From: Pholis gunnellus | Lineage: Eukaryota; Chordata; Actinopteri; Perciformes; Pholidae | Length of the DNA stretch: 64,000 nt | Reading direction: 5' to 3' | Assembly: GCA_910591455.2 (NCBI GenBank) | Contig: OU342808.1 | Location: 23,488,714 to 23,552,713, forward strand | Shown here: piece after piece, positions 1-13,436 of the stretch | How the letters are laid out: each line of letters begins with the position of its first letter | Position numbering within the stretch: the stretch's first letter is position 1 | Notes under the pieces: generated by a model | The model's database searches: none | Told to the model about the DNA's origin: nothing | Seen by the model: the letters and a program-made list of their open reading frames with translations, nothing else | Position numbers and translations under genes: made by a program

Positions 1-235
1 AATACCCAGAATGCCCTTCTCTGACAAAAAGGTCTGATGTTGGAAAGTGTTTCAATACTGGTGCCCATACAAAAGAGAGAGAATAAATATTATTGATGAA
101 AATGAACATTCTGGTGATTGTGTTATTTCATTAATTATGCGACCTACATTATTAATTGTTTGAATTTTGCGCTTTAAATGATCTTGCAGCAGCTATCTCT
201 AAAGACAAAATGTCAAGATTGAGTAAAGCCAACAC
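1..235. other. Left edge, no feature recognised
   Basis: This would be the last intron of the Kelch gene. I looked on the minus strand for the expected RSALSCC-type start of the terminal exon and did not find it. Confidence 0.4.
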
Positions 236-468
236 AAATCCATGGAACAAGCCTCCGTCCACTCGTCAGTCGTTGCGTCGTAGTACTCGACGTTACTGCA
301 GGTGGTGACGCCGTTGAAGCCGCCAACAACATAGAGCCGGTCATTGAGCACTTCGACACCGAAGTTGCTGCGGGGAGTCAACATATGGGACACTTGTTGC
401 CAGGAGTTGCTCTCAGGGTTGTAGACCTCTGCGCTGGACAGACGGACGGAGCCATCAAAGCCGCCAAC
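236..468 (-). CDS. klhl10: Kelch exon B
   Basis: The acceptor CCAAAAG precedes 468. The reading frame covers one full blade and most of the next, through VVGGFNGVTTCSNVEYYDA to EWTEACSMD. I placed the donor at ATGGATTT|GTGTTGG (end at 236), because mammalian KLHL10 changes to MSIYRSALS at this point and the codon split would match. The frame stays open a little further left, so the exact end is uncertain. The following exon is not visible in the 235 bases left of it. Confidence 0.75.
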
Positions 469-775
469 CTTTTGGGAGGAAAAGTGAAAACGAAGGGTGA
501 GACGTTTGAATTGAGATTTAACCAAATTCTTCGCCAAAAGAGAACGCTCATCTGAGTCTAAAACCAACCGCTGATCAAATCTCTACATACGTCACACAGT
601 TAGCGTGTCACTGTTTCATACTTACTGCGTAGATATGGTCTGCATATGCAACGATGCCAATTCCACTGCGCTGGCAGGTCATTTGGCTGATCATTGTCCA
701 CTGGTTGGTCTCTGGGCTGTAAAATTCAGCCGTTTGCAGGCAGTCGGTCCCATTGAAACCGCCACAAATGTAAAC
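236..775 (-). CDS. klhl10: KLHL10-like Kelch-repeat gene fragment (two exons, partial)
   Basis: Two exons on the minus strand encode consecutive Kelch repeats. The first (775 down to 626) reads VYICGGFNGTDCLQTAEFY and later SGIGIVAYADHIYA. The second (468 down to 236) reads VGGFDGSVRLSSAEVYNPES, then SNFGVEVLNDRLYVVGGFNG and EWTEACSM. Both carry the GG doublets, Tyr and Trp that define Kelch blades. Wording such as SNFG-EV followed by VVGGFNG closely recalls vertebrate KLHL10, a substrate adaptor for a CUL3 ubiquitin ligase in spermatids. Splice sites fit: AG before 775, GTAAGT after 626, CCAAAAG before 468. The last donor (GT after 236) is weaker. The final C-terminal exon would lie left of the window. 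No BTB, BACK or earlier Kelch exon was recognised on the minus strand anywhere to the right, so the copy may be truncated. I am confident of Kelch, fairly confident of KLHL10-like, and unsure whether it is functional. Confidence 0.82.
626..775 (-). CDS. klhl10: Kelch exon A
   Basis: This 150-bp exon is 50 codons long, phase 0 on both sides. It is bounded by a pyrimidine-rich acceptor (tctccccag) and a strong GTAAGT donor. It encodes one Kelch blade from VYICGGFNG to DHIYA and contains no stop. Its last codon joins directly to the GTT GGC GGC start of the next exon, which recreates the expected IYAVGGFDG motif. Confidence 0.85.
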
Positions 776-3700
776 CTGGGGAGAATCGGAGGACCTTTAG
801 TCTGACACTACTCTTACCTACACAGAGAAAAAGAGGACACAATCTTTCAATTGAACTCAATGGACTGTACTCGAGTTTATTTCAGTTTAGGCCGGTGACA
901 AAGCTGTCAATCGATCGCTGATGCGGACTTAACAACTGGTGCGGTTTGAATTTGTTGTGGGAAGCCCGACATTGTCCCTTTTAAACAAAAAGGTAAAGAG
1001 CAGCATGACTTGCTGTCTTTGGAATCTCATTTTCCCATGTTGGTCCATGTAGTGCTGATGATACAGGATGTGAGTCGCCCCCCCCAAAAAACTACCTGGC
1101 AGTCCATGTGACTTCTGTCTGAACACAAACTTAATGAAAGCACCCTAAACTAGACTTGGTCTTGGTTCTGACTTTAATTCCACCAAGGTGGTTTAATTTA
1201 TCGTCGCTGCAATTTAGGATAACACCATCAGCCAAATGCTGAAGATGCAAGTCTAAACTAAATCTGGTGACAGAAGGTTAAGGCTAATGATACTTTTGAT
1301 GCTGTCACTGATAACACAGCTGGGTCTACAGAGGCTTTTTCGTTACTCGGACTGGATTTAGTCAGTAAAGAATCCACCTGAAGCTTCATTACTTGAGCCG
1401 GGGTCTGAGAGGATCATTGATTCGCTCATGCAGCAGGCTGACACTGACCTGAAGCCTCTGATCACTGACGGGGATCAGCAGGGCTGATCATTAATCCCGT
1501 GGCATACTGCTTGCGCTGCACTGCATTTCTTTCCTCCCCGATCTCCTGAACACAACAAAGACGAAGAAGGATGTGGTCCTCCACAGAGGATGCAGCTGCA
1601 CATGGGCACTATAGTTTATGTTGAGCCAGTCCCATATAGACCCTTTTAACAGCCGACGGCATGAGAAGTATGCGTGCACATCTCGACAACTGAAGTAGCA
1701 TTTTGCCCCAGCCATCCAGACAAGTGGGCAAATGTTCACGGGGCTGTGAGGACTGACAAGGTAAAGAAGGAGGAACGTTTTAATAGACAGTCACACTATT
1801 TGTATCAGTTATTTCATGGTATTGTTGACAAATATAAAAATGTGTTTTGGCCTGTAGCGGTGGCAGACATTTTGCAGTCTGAAAATGGCATTATTATGGT
1901 CATTTTGTTTCTTCCACTTACGTTTCATGCTGATATTGTCTTGAACTGAAATTATGAACAAACTGGAGAGCAGAATTACCGTAGTCAATCAAAACTCTGC
2001 AGGTGGCTCAACAAATGGCTCAAACAGACAATGCAGGCCTCCGATCCCAAATCAAACCTCTGAGAGAACCACTGAGAGAAGCTCTCACCTGGCACGGATT
2101 AAAGAGCTGCTGTCTTTGCGGAGAAACTAAAAGTGTCCTCTGATAAAGTCTTAAAAACGGACATTGAGAAGCCACTGAGCTTATATCCTGTTACAGCTGC
2201 TGACCGGTCTGGTTTTGATTGAAGTTTTGAGCCCCAAAAACAGGTGAGATTCAGACGGGATAAAGCTCAATTTTCTGTCTCACGGTGTCTTTTCTTTGCT
2301 AAATTAGGAAACAGCATCCATGCACAGGCGTACGCACTGTTTCCTTTGCCTTCAGGGGGAAACGCGTCCGTCTCAAGATCTTGATTGCCATTTTGAAGTT
2401 CTCCACCACAACCGCTGCAAACTTTATCAGCAAATGGCGACATGTTTGCACGCTTGCCGACACAGATTGGGATCAGCGGGTGATAACAACAAAAAGAAGC
2501 GCTTGATGCAGTATCAGTTGCCTGTGAATTGATTTGTTTTCTCATTGCAACATAGGAAGGAAGTCTTTTTGTTTCGTCGCTGCTGTTCAAGACACTTTTG
2601 AAACTCCACTTGTTTCCTCCAAACAGGAAACAAGTGAGCTGTTTCCTCAACACTTTCCCTGCAATTCATTTAGTTTCCAGTCTGCTTTCTTCACTCATAT
2701 GTTGCTTATTGACACCCTTTTTTTTTATGTAACACTGTGTATTTTTAGTCTAAATGTAAATGTGCCAACATCACTTTTGATTGGAGAAAGGTGTAATACT
2801 GCATGAAGTGTGGATCACAGCGTTAAAACATTAAACATGCGAAAAGGATGCACGTTCAAATATTTACAGGTGAAGATATAAAAGATTTATATTTCTTACA
2901 TTTATTATATAAACTTATATATTTATTAATATATGTTGTTTTCTCGGTATCCCACGTCAGCCCTTAGGTACAGACTGTGTTCTGTCAGTTGTCAGATTGT
3001 CATGGCTGTTTCATGCTTTGTTTTAAAACAACACAGACAGCCTTCATTTGATTATTAGAAAATGAGCAAAACAGGGGAAGTTTGCAGGATGTGGTCTTTT
3101 AACACCGTTTGACTGTTTTCTTCAACATACAATTCGTCTATAAATGTTCTGATATTTCAGTGTAAAACTTCTTTAAATCAAATATGACAACAAATCTATT
3201 CAGGTTTGAATATGTTGAATATGTAATTGTATGACACACGTTATTAAAGCAGCACCAGTCAAGCATCATGTGGAACATGAAAGGTAACTTTTAGTTAGTT
3301 TTAGTGTCTTTTAGCTCATTGTCTTAATGTTTTGGTTCACTCTCACCAGCAGCAACAGGCAGCTGCTTTTATCAAAATATCTGCACTGCACCAAACGGCA
3401 GACACCGTTAGCCACTAGCGCATTTGGCAGCTACAGAGCCTCATCTTTTTCTCAGGAGTTGGTGGAGAGTGAATGTTGGACTTGTATTTGTCATATCTGC
3501 AGAAATATGAATGATTTGATGTGATTAAAGCTTTTCCTGCTGTCCCCAAGTGGCCCAAAAAAATGTGGTTTTCCTTTCAGTAACATTCTTCAATGATGTT
3601 TTTCAAATTGATCACAATCTGAATGAAATTAACCATTTATAATCTTTCAGTTTGTCTATTTAGAATCTAGTTAAACCTGACGGGAATTCAATTTGTGACG

Positions 3701-4543
3701 TGCCGCTCACAGAGGACATGTAGCCGCTAAATGGGAGCTAAAAGTGATGACAAATCGTAAGCTGAATTTAAGTTTCCACAAATCTTTGTTTATTCCGTAA
3801 AACAGAAATCTCAATCAGAAAATATCTAATGCTGTACTGTGTAAACGTATGGAAGAAGATGTTCTCTGCTGCAGCCAATACTTGACGGGTGTTTTTTGCA
3901 TTCGTGTCTGGCCTGTAGTCAGGACCACATGCAATTGAAATAACACAAAGTGCGCCGCATCACTCGCTCCCTCTCTGTGCATTTTGCGGAGTAACCATTA
4001 TGTGAACTGGTGAGTAAAGTGTCACCAAATGAACAGCTTCTGAAACGTCATACATACTTTATCACCCTGTTGTCTCACGTCTCTAATGGCTGCATCGTGT
4101 CACAGTGGTTTTGGTGAGTCTGGAAGCAGGTAAGTAGCAGCAGGCAGCGGGCGTAAATGGAGCTCTAATGTGTTAAAGTGAGTGAGTTACTGTGTTAGTC
4201 AAAACAGAGCACTTACTTTGTGGGAAAATCAATTGAGGGCGATAAGGAACACGGAGCCCTGCTTCCCTTCTGAAGCGGTGCACTGTTTATTCATTTTGCC
4301 TCTTTACTATGAAGCTTGTGGATCATTGGAGGTTGTCTGTGCTGCTGTTGTCAGCAAATTGTGGCGCAGGACAGTTGAATCACTGAATGTGTAAATATTG
4401 TGCTTCATCCGTTCGTCCGTAAATTTTAAATTGTTCTGTCTGTGAGTGCTAATTGAGGGTGTGCTGTTTTGTATTTTAACAACCTTTTTGAGTTTGTGAA
4501 GTGAAAGTGCTGCTGCCAGTTTTACTTCGACCATTGCTAAAAC

Positions 4544-4545
<2 letters not shown>
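776..4545. other. Non-coding stretch beside the Kelch exons
   Basis: No further Kelch, BACK or BTB sequence was found on the minus strand here. The open frames, such as the 128-codon minus frame at 2267-2653, have no recognisable domain, and another frame overlaps part of that one on the other strand. A short C8 run is at 1078-1085. The 2820-3330 part is very AT-rich. Confidence 0.5.

Positions 4546-4580
<35 letters not shown>
4546..4580. repeat. (AT)n microsatellite
   Basis: About 17 perfect TA dinucleotides, followed by a short TATG-type degenerate tail to about 4601. Confidence 0.97.
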
Positions 4581-4586
<6 letters not shown>

Positions 4587-5701
4587 TATATGTATGTATG
4601 TACTGCAGAGGATCACATTTGTATTAATCCGCAGCTGGAAATAGTCCCATAGAAATACACCATTCACTTTAAGTATAGACAGATGGATAACACATTGTTG
4701 GTTGTGGTCTTTAATGGGATTTAAGATAAATATAGAATAACACCAGCCTCGTATTTTAGGAACTTCTCATTACAGCGACCGAGAATCAACTTCAAATGTT
4801 AATGTTTCTACAATTAATTACTGTTTACCTGTTTAGCAAAAAGAAGAAAACAAGCCTTTTCTTTGAGAGCACAACACTCAGAAGCAGAAAGGATCAGTTA
4901 GAAGAATTTAAAAAGACGACAAATGAATTACTTGGAATGATGCACAGATTCTCATTTTAATGAAATAAAATGAAAACAACTTTAAATAATCTTTTGTCTT
5001 ATATTAAAGATGATAAGAAACACCTAGAAACACGCACACAATTGACTGTATTTATCTCTAAATGTGCACTTGAAACACACTGAGACCTCTTGAGGTCGTT
5101 ATGTTATGAAATAGAAAGTGGATTCGGACACACAATGCTGCATTAAGTAAGGCTGATGAAGGACAATACACACACAGAGACTCACTTCAGTGAGGTTTAT
5201 GGCATTTGTGCTTTCAAAGAAATATTTCCAATGAAATCATTTATTTATTTAATTAAACATGTCAGTGTCATTGGAAAACCTCAACAACAACCGACTCCAA
5301 ACATTATAAAAAGTAAAAAGAAATGAACCGGAGGGGTTATTTTCCTGCTTTAAGCGTAATGAGGCACAAAAGATAAAACTGGTGGTGACAATCCATCTCA
5401 GCTCTCGTCCATTCTATCAGGCCGGGTTTGTTATTCAGCACACATCCTGAAACACTCAGGAGCAACTGATGTGGTTTAATACAATCTGTCGCCTGCAAAA
5501 TTGATCACTGAAACCTCCGTCCTTTGTATTGTTCGTCATTAAAGAGTACCGCAGCCGTCCCACTGCTGCTTGATATTCAATCAAACCGTAGGAATCCAAA
5601 TGTCAACTTCACCTCCAAATGAAACTCACGCTGTCCCAAAAATTGGGTTGTTTGTTGCTAAAAAACAATAAAGCTGCCAGAGAAGAAAGGCAGGTTCAAC
5701 C

Positions 5702-5721
5702 TCTTCTCTCTCTCTCTCTCC
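5702..5721. repeat. (TC)n microsatellite
   Basis: A short pure pyrimidine CT repeat. Confidence 0.9.
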
Positions 5722-5762
5722 CGTGATTGTATTTTTTAACTCGAACAAGAAAACATTATTTA

Positions 5763-5799
5763 TGTGTGTGTGTGTGTGTGTGTGTGGGGGGGGGGGGGG
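5763..5799. repeat. (TG)n followed by G14 tract
   Basis: About 11 TG units run directly into 14 consecutive G. The minus-strand open frame across it, with its Pro and His-Thr runs, is a by-product of the repeat. Confidence 0.97.
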
Positions 5800-8527
5800 T
5801 ACTTTGTCCACCGAAGACAAATTAACACAGGAAATGAAATGGTCATCCATTTTTTGTTTTTGAAATCGTGACCTTCTTTCTTTTGTTTTGTCAGTGGAAG
5901 ACCCGGCAATGGTCTTCTTTTGGAAGAACATGCACATTAAAAACACAGTGCCTGCTAAGACTTTCATTTTTTAAATCATTTTCTCTCTTAAAAGCAGCAC
6001 TCTTTGTCTCTTTTCGCTCACAGACGCAGTCCTTTTGAGTCTAATCCCCAAAGGGAGTTCTTATGAAAGCCATAAGCAATCATATTCTATGCTATTAATA
6101 CATATCTCAAGGACAAAATGATTAAATACACCAAAGCAGTTCATTTCCCTCACCGCACAGTTTAAACACCCCCCGGTACCTTTGCGTAGGCGGCTGTGTT
6201 GATTGAGCCCATTGAGCCCAGAAGTTCTTCTCTTTATACAAACTTCGTCCAGTCTGATTTGCATGCAAACGCTCTCTCTGAATTTCCACAGAAGCAAAGA
6301 AAGAAGCTTTGGAAAAGGTGAAAATGACTTCCGCCACCATGAGGCCTCTGAGGGTGAGTAAAGATGGGATATTTTACCAGACAAAAACACATCATTGACT
6401 GAGCTGAAGAAAATATCTTCTCCCTCCTGCATTAAAACAATTCTCTGTGCTTGTCGGACACACCTTGCCATCTTGCATCAAGTCAATAAAATCCTGTTTG
6501 TTATCGGCAATAAAAGAGTTATTACTCATCGCTTTCTATGTCTGCGACGCAGGAGAAAACGTCTGCACAGGTTAGGTTATAATCATAACCAGCGGGCAGC
6601 AGCGCGCAGCATGTTCTGTATAAAGATAAGACAATCACAAAGGACAAAAAAAAAACACCATGAAATTCTAATGAAAGGGAAGAAGATGGTTTCAGATGTG
6701 TGTCGAATACAATAAGGTCACATTATGCTTATAGCTACTTGAATCATCGTGCAGGAATAGGTGCAACAAGCCAATCAAATTAGCTATAACAAGAAAATGA
6801 CAAGGTGCAGCGATGCAGAAGGATGAATTCCATCTCTGAGTAGAGTACAGAGGAGGAAGGTGTTCAATAGCGTTAGGTTTGAGAATGTTCTGAGCTAAAA
6901 TCTTTGATAAAATGATGATTGTATGAAGGAGGGTTTCTTTGATCAGTATTGACTAAAATCGAAAGGCCCTTTTCCTTCGACTTTGTTTTAGTGCATGATG
7001 GGACGAATTATGGATACAAGACATGCGATCATAGCCTGTTTATTTATTCTATATATTATGTATATCAAAGGTAGCCTTTGGAGTTTCTGACCTGTAGTCG
7101 TGCTCTACGTATGTGAATATGCATGCACATGAAACAAGACTCCTCGCAAGGAAAACGACACCATCGATCGTTTGGCAGAAGACAAGCCCTGCGGTTAATA
7201 AATGCGCGAGGTTGGTGGGGGCAGGCACCGGTGAGACGATGCAGAAAGTCCAATTTGGGTAACAGATCCATTCATTCATCAGCTGCCAAACCACGCACGG
7301 CAGTTTTATATTTTGTTGCAACAAAATGACATTGCGTTACGTTGCAGCAACATTTTTGGAATTAACATTTTTGCCCGGAGCCCCGGCGTCCCCTGCATCA
7401 CCAGAGGGATCCCGTTGAAATGATTGATGGGCCTGCAGGCTTAATGTCCTTCAGAACGTGGCCTAAAATGACCCAATTATATTTACCTCAAAGGACATCT
7501 AGTGGCCATTATGCATTATGATTCTTACACCAAACTAAGCCTCAAACAAGCAGCTTTCGTGCTAAGTGTAAGCAGACCTCACTCATGCAAGAAAATACAT
7601 ACAGGTATTTTTATAAGTCATATGTCACAGTGTTAGAATGCACTGACAAACAATATTGTTGTAGGTGGACGGCAGCGATTCGCCATGACAAAAGGCAGAG
7701 AAGAAGACCGCCAGCTGATGTAAACAATGCTGCTTTCAGGGGATTTAAAAAAATAAATGTTTGTTGGTTTCAACGGGAATAAAATGCTTTCAACATGCCT
7801 GTTTGGCCTCAAGGACACTCGTGATGTGTTTGTTTACATGGTACCTTTAAGGTGATTTGAAAATGATTTGAAAGAAGACACCTGGAGGAACATGTCATTT
7901 GCATGAAGACTTTTTCGCCTTTTTTTTTTTGTCATAGGGTTTCTGCTTCCACCCTGGAATGTCTTATTGTGAATGCTCTGCACAAGGCCAGTCCTCTTTT
8001 TTTTTTTTGGAAAAGGATTCCCGAACATCCTTTGACAAACAAAACCCTCACGCCCCCCCTCGGACCTGAGCCGGCACCCTGCCGTGAACCTTGTTGGAAT
8101 GAAGACGTTACCGGCCCGGCTGTGAACCTGTGATAGACGCTCAGTTCAAACTGTGTGACCAACAGAGACGGCAAGAAAAACAAGGTTTGCACGAAACACT
8201 GACGGAAATATTTTACGTCGAAGGAGTTTGAGACCTACTTCTTGCTTGGGTTCGTGACCTGTGGATGGCTGGCTTTAGCTGTTCTGGGTGCTTGTAGTTG
8301 TCACTCAAGTAATAGGATCCTTCCTCTCCAAGCTTTGGAAGCATTTTACTTGGAACAGGACAGGCAGTAGAAACTGTTCAGACGTGGCAGTGGACAGTTT
8401 TTATAAATATTTTGTAATCATATTGAGGTCCTACATTTGATCAATTTAGATTTGTGTGGTAAAAAGAGATGGTCCTCCCCTTTCACGGCTTTTCACGTCT
8501 CATACGTCGTTACCGTGGAACGGCCAT
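5800..8527. other. Non-coding stretch
   Basis: No gene recognised. The longest frames (136 codons minus at 6061-6471; 106 codons plus at 6395-6715) have no family signature. They overlap one another on opposite strands, as expected for random open frames. Confidence 0.5.
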
Positions 8528-8700
8528 AGTTAGCTTCAGGAAAAACATCATGGTTGGGCTTAAAAAAAAAGTACTTACATTAAGTAAAACGTACGGAACT
8601 AAAAGGAAAGTTCACAGTTAATGTCGTTAGTCACTCAGTAGTGATGTGAGTAGTTAGTTAGGTTGAGGAAAAGCACGTTGTTGACTGTGACTTTACAAAC
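8528..8700. repeat. Dispersed GTTAGG-TTTAGGAAAA repeat fragments
   Basis: Two diverged monomers, at about 8528-8563 (TTAGCTTCAGGAAAAACATC, then ATGGTTGGG) and 8653-8690. They resemble segments at 19816-20000, 25308-25350 and about 43765-43860. From memory this motif is very common in percomorph genomes. I do not know its class. Confidence 0.55.
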
Positions 8701-11380
8701 TAAGTGGTTTTGTTGCCTCAACTTAACTTGACACCCTGAGAAAACAAGGGTTTATTTTGAAAAGACACCATGCATGTAACAAGCGTTTATTGACATATCT
8801 GTAGAGCGTCATAGTTTGAAGCGTAGGGGCACTGACCAAGCAGCGTTATTTGACGCATTGCTGTGAGAGTGTGGTAATATTGGGTCTTGTTTTAATAATT
8901 TTGTCATCATCCCTCGCCAAAGTATTTGCGGAAATCTGGGAACAAAAAAAACATCGTCACAACAAAACTTGAGTGGGTCATCAGCATGTGAGGTAACTAA
9001 TCCATTATCACCACCTTTCAGCCCTCTGCATGACATTAAATCTTTGTGACGTATTGAGGCCACTTTGAGTGTTGCTGAGAGGTCTCTCTCTCTCTATTGT
9101 TTTTATTAAGTAAGCAACCATAATGAAATGCATATCAAATAAAGTTTGGTTTCGGTTCACTTTAGTCTTTAAGCCCACTCTTGCAGGATTAAGTGCGTTG
9201 TCTCTCTTTGAAGGAAAGGCTGAGAGTTGATTTAAAATGTTCATCTGAAGTGAAAAACTAACAAAATAACTGTCCAAGTCCAGAGTCTCCAGACTATGGA
9301 AGTAGTGTGTCTTCTTTCTTGTGTGTGTGTGTGCATTTTTGTACAGAAAGCCAACACACAACCTTGGCTGTAGCATTCAAACATATTGTAAAGAAACGCT
9401 TGTTGACATCAGTCCCTGAAATGTTTTCCCACAATGAAGCCTGCCAACCAACACATAGGGGTTAAGTGAAGGTTAGGCTCTCTGCTAAATGCAGTACAGA
9501 GAGAGGAGGAGAACACACTTGGCCATGAGTACACAAGCTCTGTGTTTTTATGGTCGCGTTGCTTTTACTGTAGCCCCGATTTCTTGATGCAAAGAAAAGT
9601 GGCATTGCAAACCATCCAACAACAACTGCTATTACGTTACTTAAATACAGAAGTTACGGTGACTTCTGGTTTCTCACGAGACATTAACAGCGGTCTCCTG
9701 GGTGAAAGTCCTGCGTGATCCAACCTCCTGCCTGTGTGGACTTTATCCCTCTAGTTCCTACATCACCTGTCCTGGCTCATGATTATGTAGATTGCATACG
9801 AATTGATTATGTGTGTTGAACAGGAATTGTAGTGCATTGCTTTTCGTAGGTGTAGCTACAATGAGTATATGAGAACAGCCTGTCTGGGGAGTAACAAGAC
9901 TTCTACAAAACTCCAAATTTGATGGCATTTATTGGCAGCCAATGCAAGCAAGCTTTGTTAGCTACGTCCATCTCATATTCATATAGAAGCTGCTCCATGT
10001 CACTGGCGTTGACGTGGACCTGCTTCTATACATAATACAATCAATCATTCCACACATGCACACTAGAAAACATAAGGGCTACGTCCTGACAGAAAGAAAG
10101 AAAAGAGCTCCTTTCCTTGTTATATTAGGCTCAAAAGCATGAAAATGTCAACGGCTTGTCAAGAATAGGACCAGGAATGAGGGGAACAATGTACTAACTG
10201 TTCATACAGTGCATGAAAAGAGTATCCAGTTGACTTAACTGTACTTAAAGTCTGCAGCCTCTATGGTGACATCACCATGGAGTGTATTTAAATTTCTTGC
10301 ATTAAACTGTGAATTTAACATACAAATAAACATATTCAGCTTTGATACAAATTGTCATTAATATATTTTTGCCCTACAATCTCTAAATGACACAGAGGGA
10401 AATAAGAAGTACTGGTTTAAATGGATATTTTTTGGATCATACCATCACATATTTAATTTCAGATCTGTTTCTGGAGTCCCATAACTAAACAAATTACAAA
10501 ACATATTGAACGTGGTACATCATACACTTAAACTCAAATCTGTATCTGGAGGTCAAGCACCAGTACAGTGATAAAAAAAGATCACACACACACACACACT
10601 GCATGTGTGCTCTTGTGAAGCTCCAACCGATGACACATGAGTATGAGCTACAATAAGTTTCAGCAACTATCAGCAAACAAAGACAGGATCATGTGAATTT
10701 AAGTTTTTGAAGTTTCAACCAAATGCAGCCAATTGGATAAAACATGCAGAAACACCAGTTTGATCCTTAAATCCTCAAGCAAACCAGAGAAAACAATGAT
10801 TTCAGTGTTCTGGTGCCAAATGCTCGGCAGCACCAGAGGGAGGCAGTTTCAAAGCAGATGGATAATACTCTAAATTATTAAAAAACACAATTTGCTTCTG
10901 CTGTGAACTATTCATTGGATTTTCTCTAAGTTATGGAAATTGATCTGTGGTTTATAACCATAAAAAAAAAGATTTCTGCCTACCTCTATCTAAATGTTTT
11001 GTTATATATTTTTCTTTGAATGCAGGTTGATTAAGGGTCTATTTTTCTGAATATACTTATTTCTTTACCAAATGGTGTGAATTCATGTTGCTGTTGAATT
11101 TACTCATGTATGCTATTTGCAGCATGACCCCACCTCTAGGACCATTATCAGGTCATTATTTTCTTTTGAATATATTTTGATGATTACTGTGGTTATTTTT
11201 TGTATGTTTGAGGCACATATTTCTTAAATTTCACATTCTTTATTTCCTATTGTTATTATTTCCAAAATATATTGTAGCATCATGTCCATAATTCACAATT
11301 TACTTTTACTTAATTTATATATTTCTTTATGCTTGTATATAAGAGTAACTGTAACGTAACAATTTCTCCCGGAAAACCAA
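8701..11380. other. Non-coding stretch with short CA/GT repeats
   Basis: No gene recognised. It holds a (GT)n run near 9320-9333 and an (AC)n run near 10582-10598. The 10860-11340 part is strongly AT-rich. Confidence 0.5.
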
Positions 11381-11482
11381 TGACATCCCCACCGGCCTCA
11401 GCTGTACTCCATGTTTAGTGCTAACGTGCTAAACTAAGATGGCGAACACGGTAAACGTTATACCAGTACCGCATGCTGACGT
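11381..11482. repeat. Dispersed teleost repeat fragment (GCTAACGTGCTAAACTAAG type)
   Basis: The stretch with CCTCAGCTGTACTCC, then GTGCTAACGTGCTAAAC, then AAGATGGCGAACACGGTAAA matches a repeat I recall as widespread in fish genomes. A related piece (GGCTAAACGTCAGCATGTTA) is at about 17993-18012. Recognition is from memory only. Confidence 0.5.
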
Positions 11483-13367
11483 TGTCTTTTTGCTCAGAGC
11501 ACCTCTGTGACGAACTGCAGCCTTGCAGAGCTGCCAGTCAAGGCCGTAAAGTTAAAGTCTTGTTCATGTTTTTCATCTCTACTGCAGGAAATCAGGCAGG
11601 AAGCTGTCTCCTCTCATTTCAGAAGAATGGAGCTCTCTATTCAGATCCTGTCTGGTTTTTAATACGAACACACGCAAACAGCCTCTCCCTAATAAATCGA
11701 ACTCTCGTTCTCGCTCCTCTGATATCACCATGACCTCTTGATTAACTTGATAATCTTCTGCCCAACGGGTGAAGCACTGATGCACTTTCTTTGCAGTCGA
11801 TTATCTTCAGCACCTGCACTGGTAATAATCGAACTCTCGCAGCCAACAGGAAAACTTTAGTGCCGCGGAAATGGATGCAAGATGGGACCTCCTCGCAAAG
11901 ACACCAGCCTTCTGTCAAACACATATGGAGACAGCGAAACGCTCTCAGCATGTTTGACTATGTTTCACTCATCCTCCCCTGTGAAGTTTTCATTCGGCTG
12001 GATGAATAAACATTAGAAAGTGACAGACAGTCGATCTTTTAGGGGTGGGGGAGAAAAAAAAATCGTCCACTCTGTATACTTGTCCTGTCACGTCTTTCTG
12101 GGCATCTGCTGCTGCTGCTGCAAAAAAGGGCTGCTGGAAATAATGACTGCAAGTTTGAAAAGTTGATAATGGCGATTTGAAAGGATGTCAAACCATGAAA
12201 GGGGCTGTGAAGTGTGTGCAGACTTGATGGGCTAAATGCCACCCATTCAGTGGTTTCATGACTAATGGTACAACACGGAGGCTTTTAACATTCCTTTTAG
12301 ACACCCATTTGTCAAAGACAAGTCACATGAACAAACACAACAGCGTGTGTTTGGTTTGAACTCCTTCTGATGTCCACGGTCTGAAATTGAAAAGCAATTA
12401 TCGAAAGATATTTCCCGTTAATTTTGATAAATAAACTGTTCATTGACAGCATATTAACATGGCTACTTCAGATTTTGTGTTTCTCAAAGAGAAAGTGTTT
12501 GATCCTCATTCATCATCTTCAGGGATTGTTATGTTGGAAGATTTAAATACTTATTGAACACATCTATGCTGTGCATTAAAGTATACGTTTTGGGTTTTTT
12601 GTGTTCGTCGCCAACAAGTTGTTTCTGAGCAGAAGGAAAAAAAGTAGGAGATGTTTCTGCCCCCACAATCTGCGTTTCCATTTATTTATAGTTTCTTGCC
12701 ATTGTGCGCACACAGACAGTATCCAGCGCCCAGAGCTTGTGTCGTCACTCCCCAGCAGCAGCTCTGAGCCTATTTAATCATATTTCAGGTCAGGTCTCAT
12801 ATTAGCAGGTCGAGCCGGGTCTGGAATTGATTTAGAGATAACTGTGCATGCTTTCCTTTGCTTGACGATTATGATGCACATTAGGATCAAGCTTGGACCT
12901 CGGTTCAGATCTGGCGATTGAGGAGGCTATTTCATAACGTTCACTCGTCTTTCATCCCTCATGACTTGTATGGAAGCATCCTCATTTGTTATATTGATCT
13001 ACATATTTATCTAGGCTTTTCTTTATTCCTCAGTTATTTGTTTTTCTACTTCTTTGTAATGCTGCGTTAAGCGTGTAGAAAAGCATTGCGTAGGAATCAA
13101 TGTGAAAAGCAGCAATACTCCTCTAAGCCTCTTCTGCGAGCGCTAAGCGCCGGTTTCACTTCTAGTAAACATCATCCCTGTGCTCACCGTGAATCACTGC
13201 ATCATTCACTTTGATTTACAATTTCAGATTCTGTGTTTTGCACACTGCGACGGTTTCTCTGCCTTTGGTTTGTCTGAATTTCTAAGGAGATAATCCCATG
13301 ATTTAATCAAAAGTACGAAACACTTCTACCTCGTGTGCTTATTCATTTTAGGTTAACGCAACAAGAA
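11483..13367. other. Non-coding stretch
   Basis: No gene recognised. Overlapping open frames on both strands at 11470-12240 are short and carry no domain. The CTGCTGCTGCTG near 12107 is a four-unit trinucleotide run. Confidence 0.5.
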
Positions 13368-13399
13368 TAGTGTGGTAGATTAAGTCAATATTCCATAAG

Positions 13400-13436
13400 A
13401 ATCTTTCACTTGGTGATACAAGCACCAAATTTGGCA
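13400..13436 (+). repeat. Left terminal inverted repeat, conserved block
   Basis: The best-conserved part of the left arm, beginning AATCTTTCACTTGG. Its reverse complement is found at 15816-15852. Confidence 0.85.

Noticed and set aside
5626..5967. 113-codon minus frame with Pro and His-Thr runs
   Set aside because: The runs are translations of the TG microsatellite and G14 tract.
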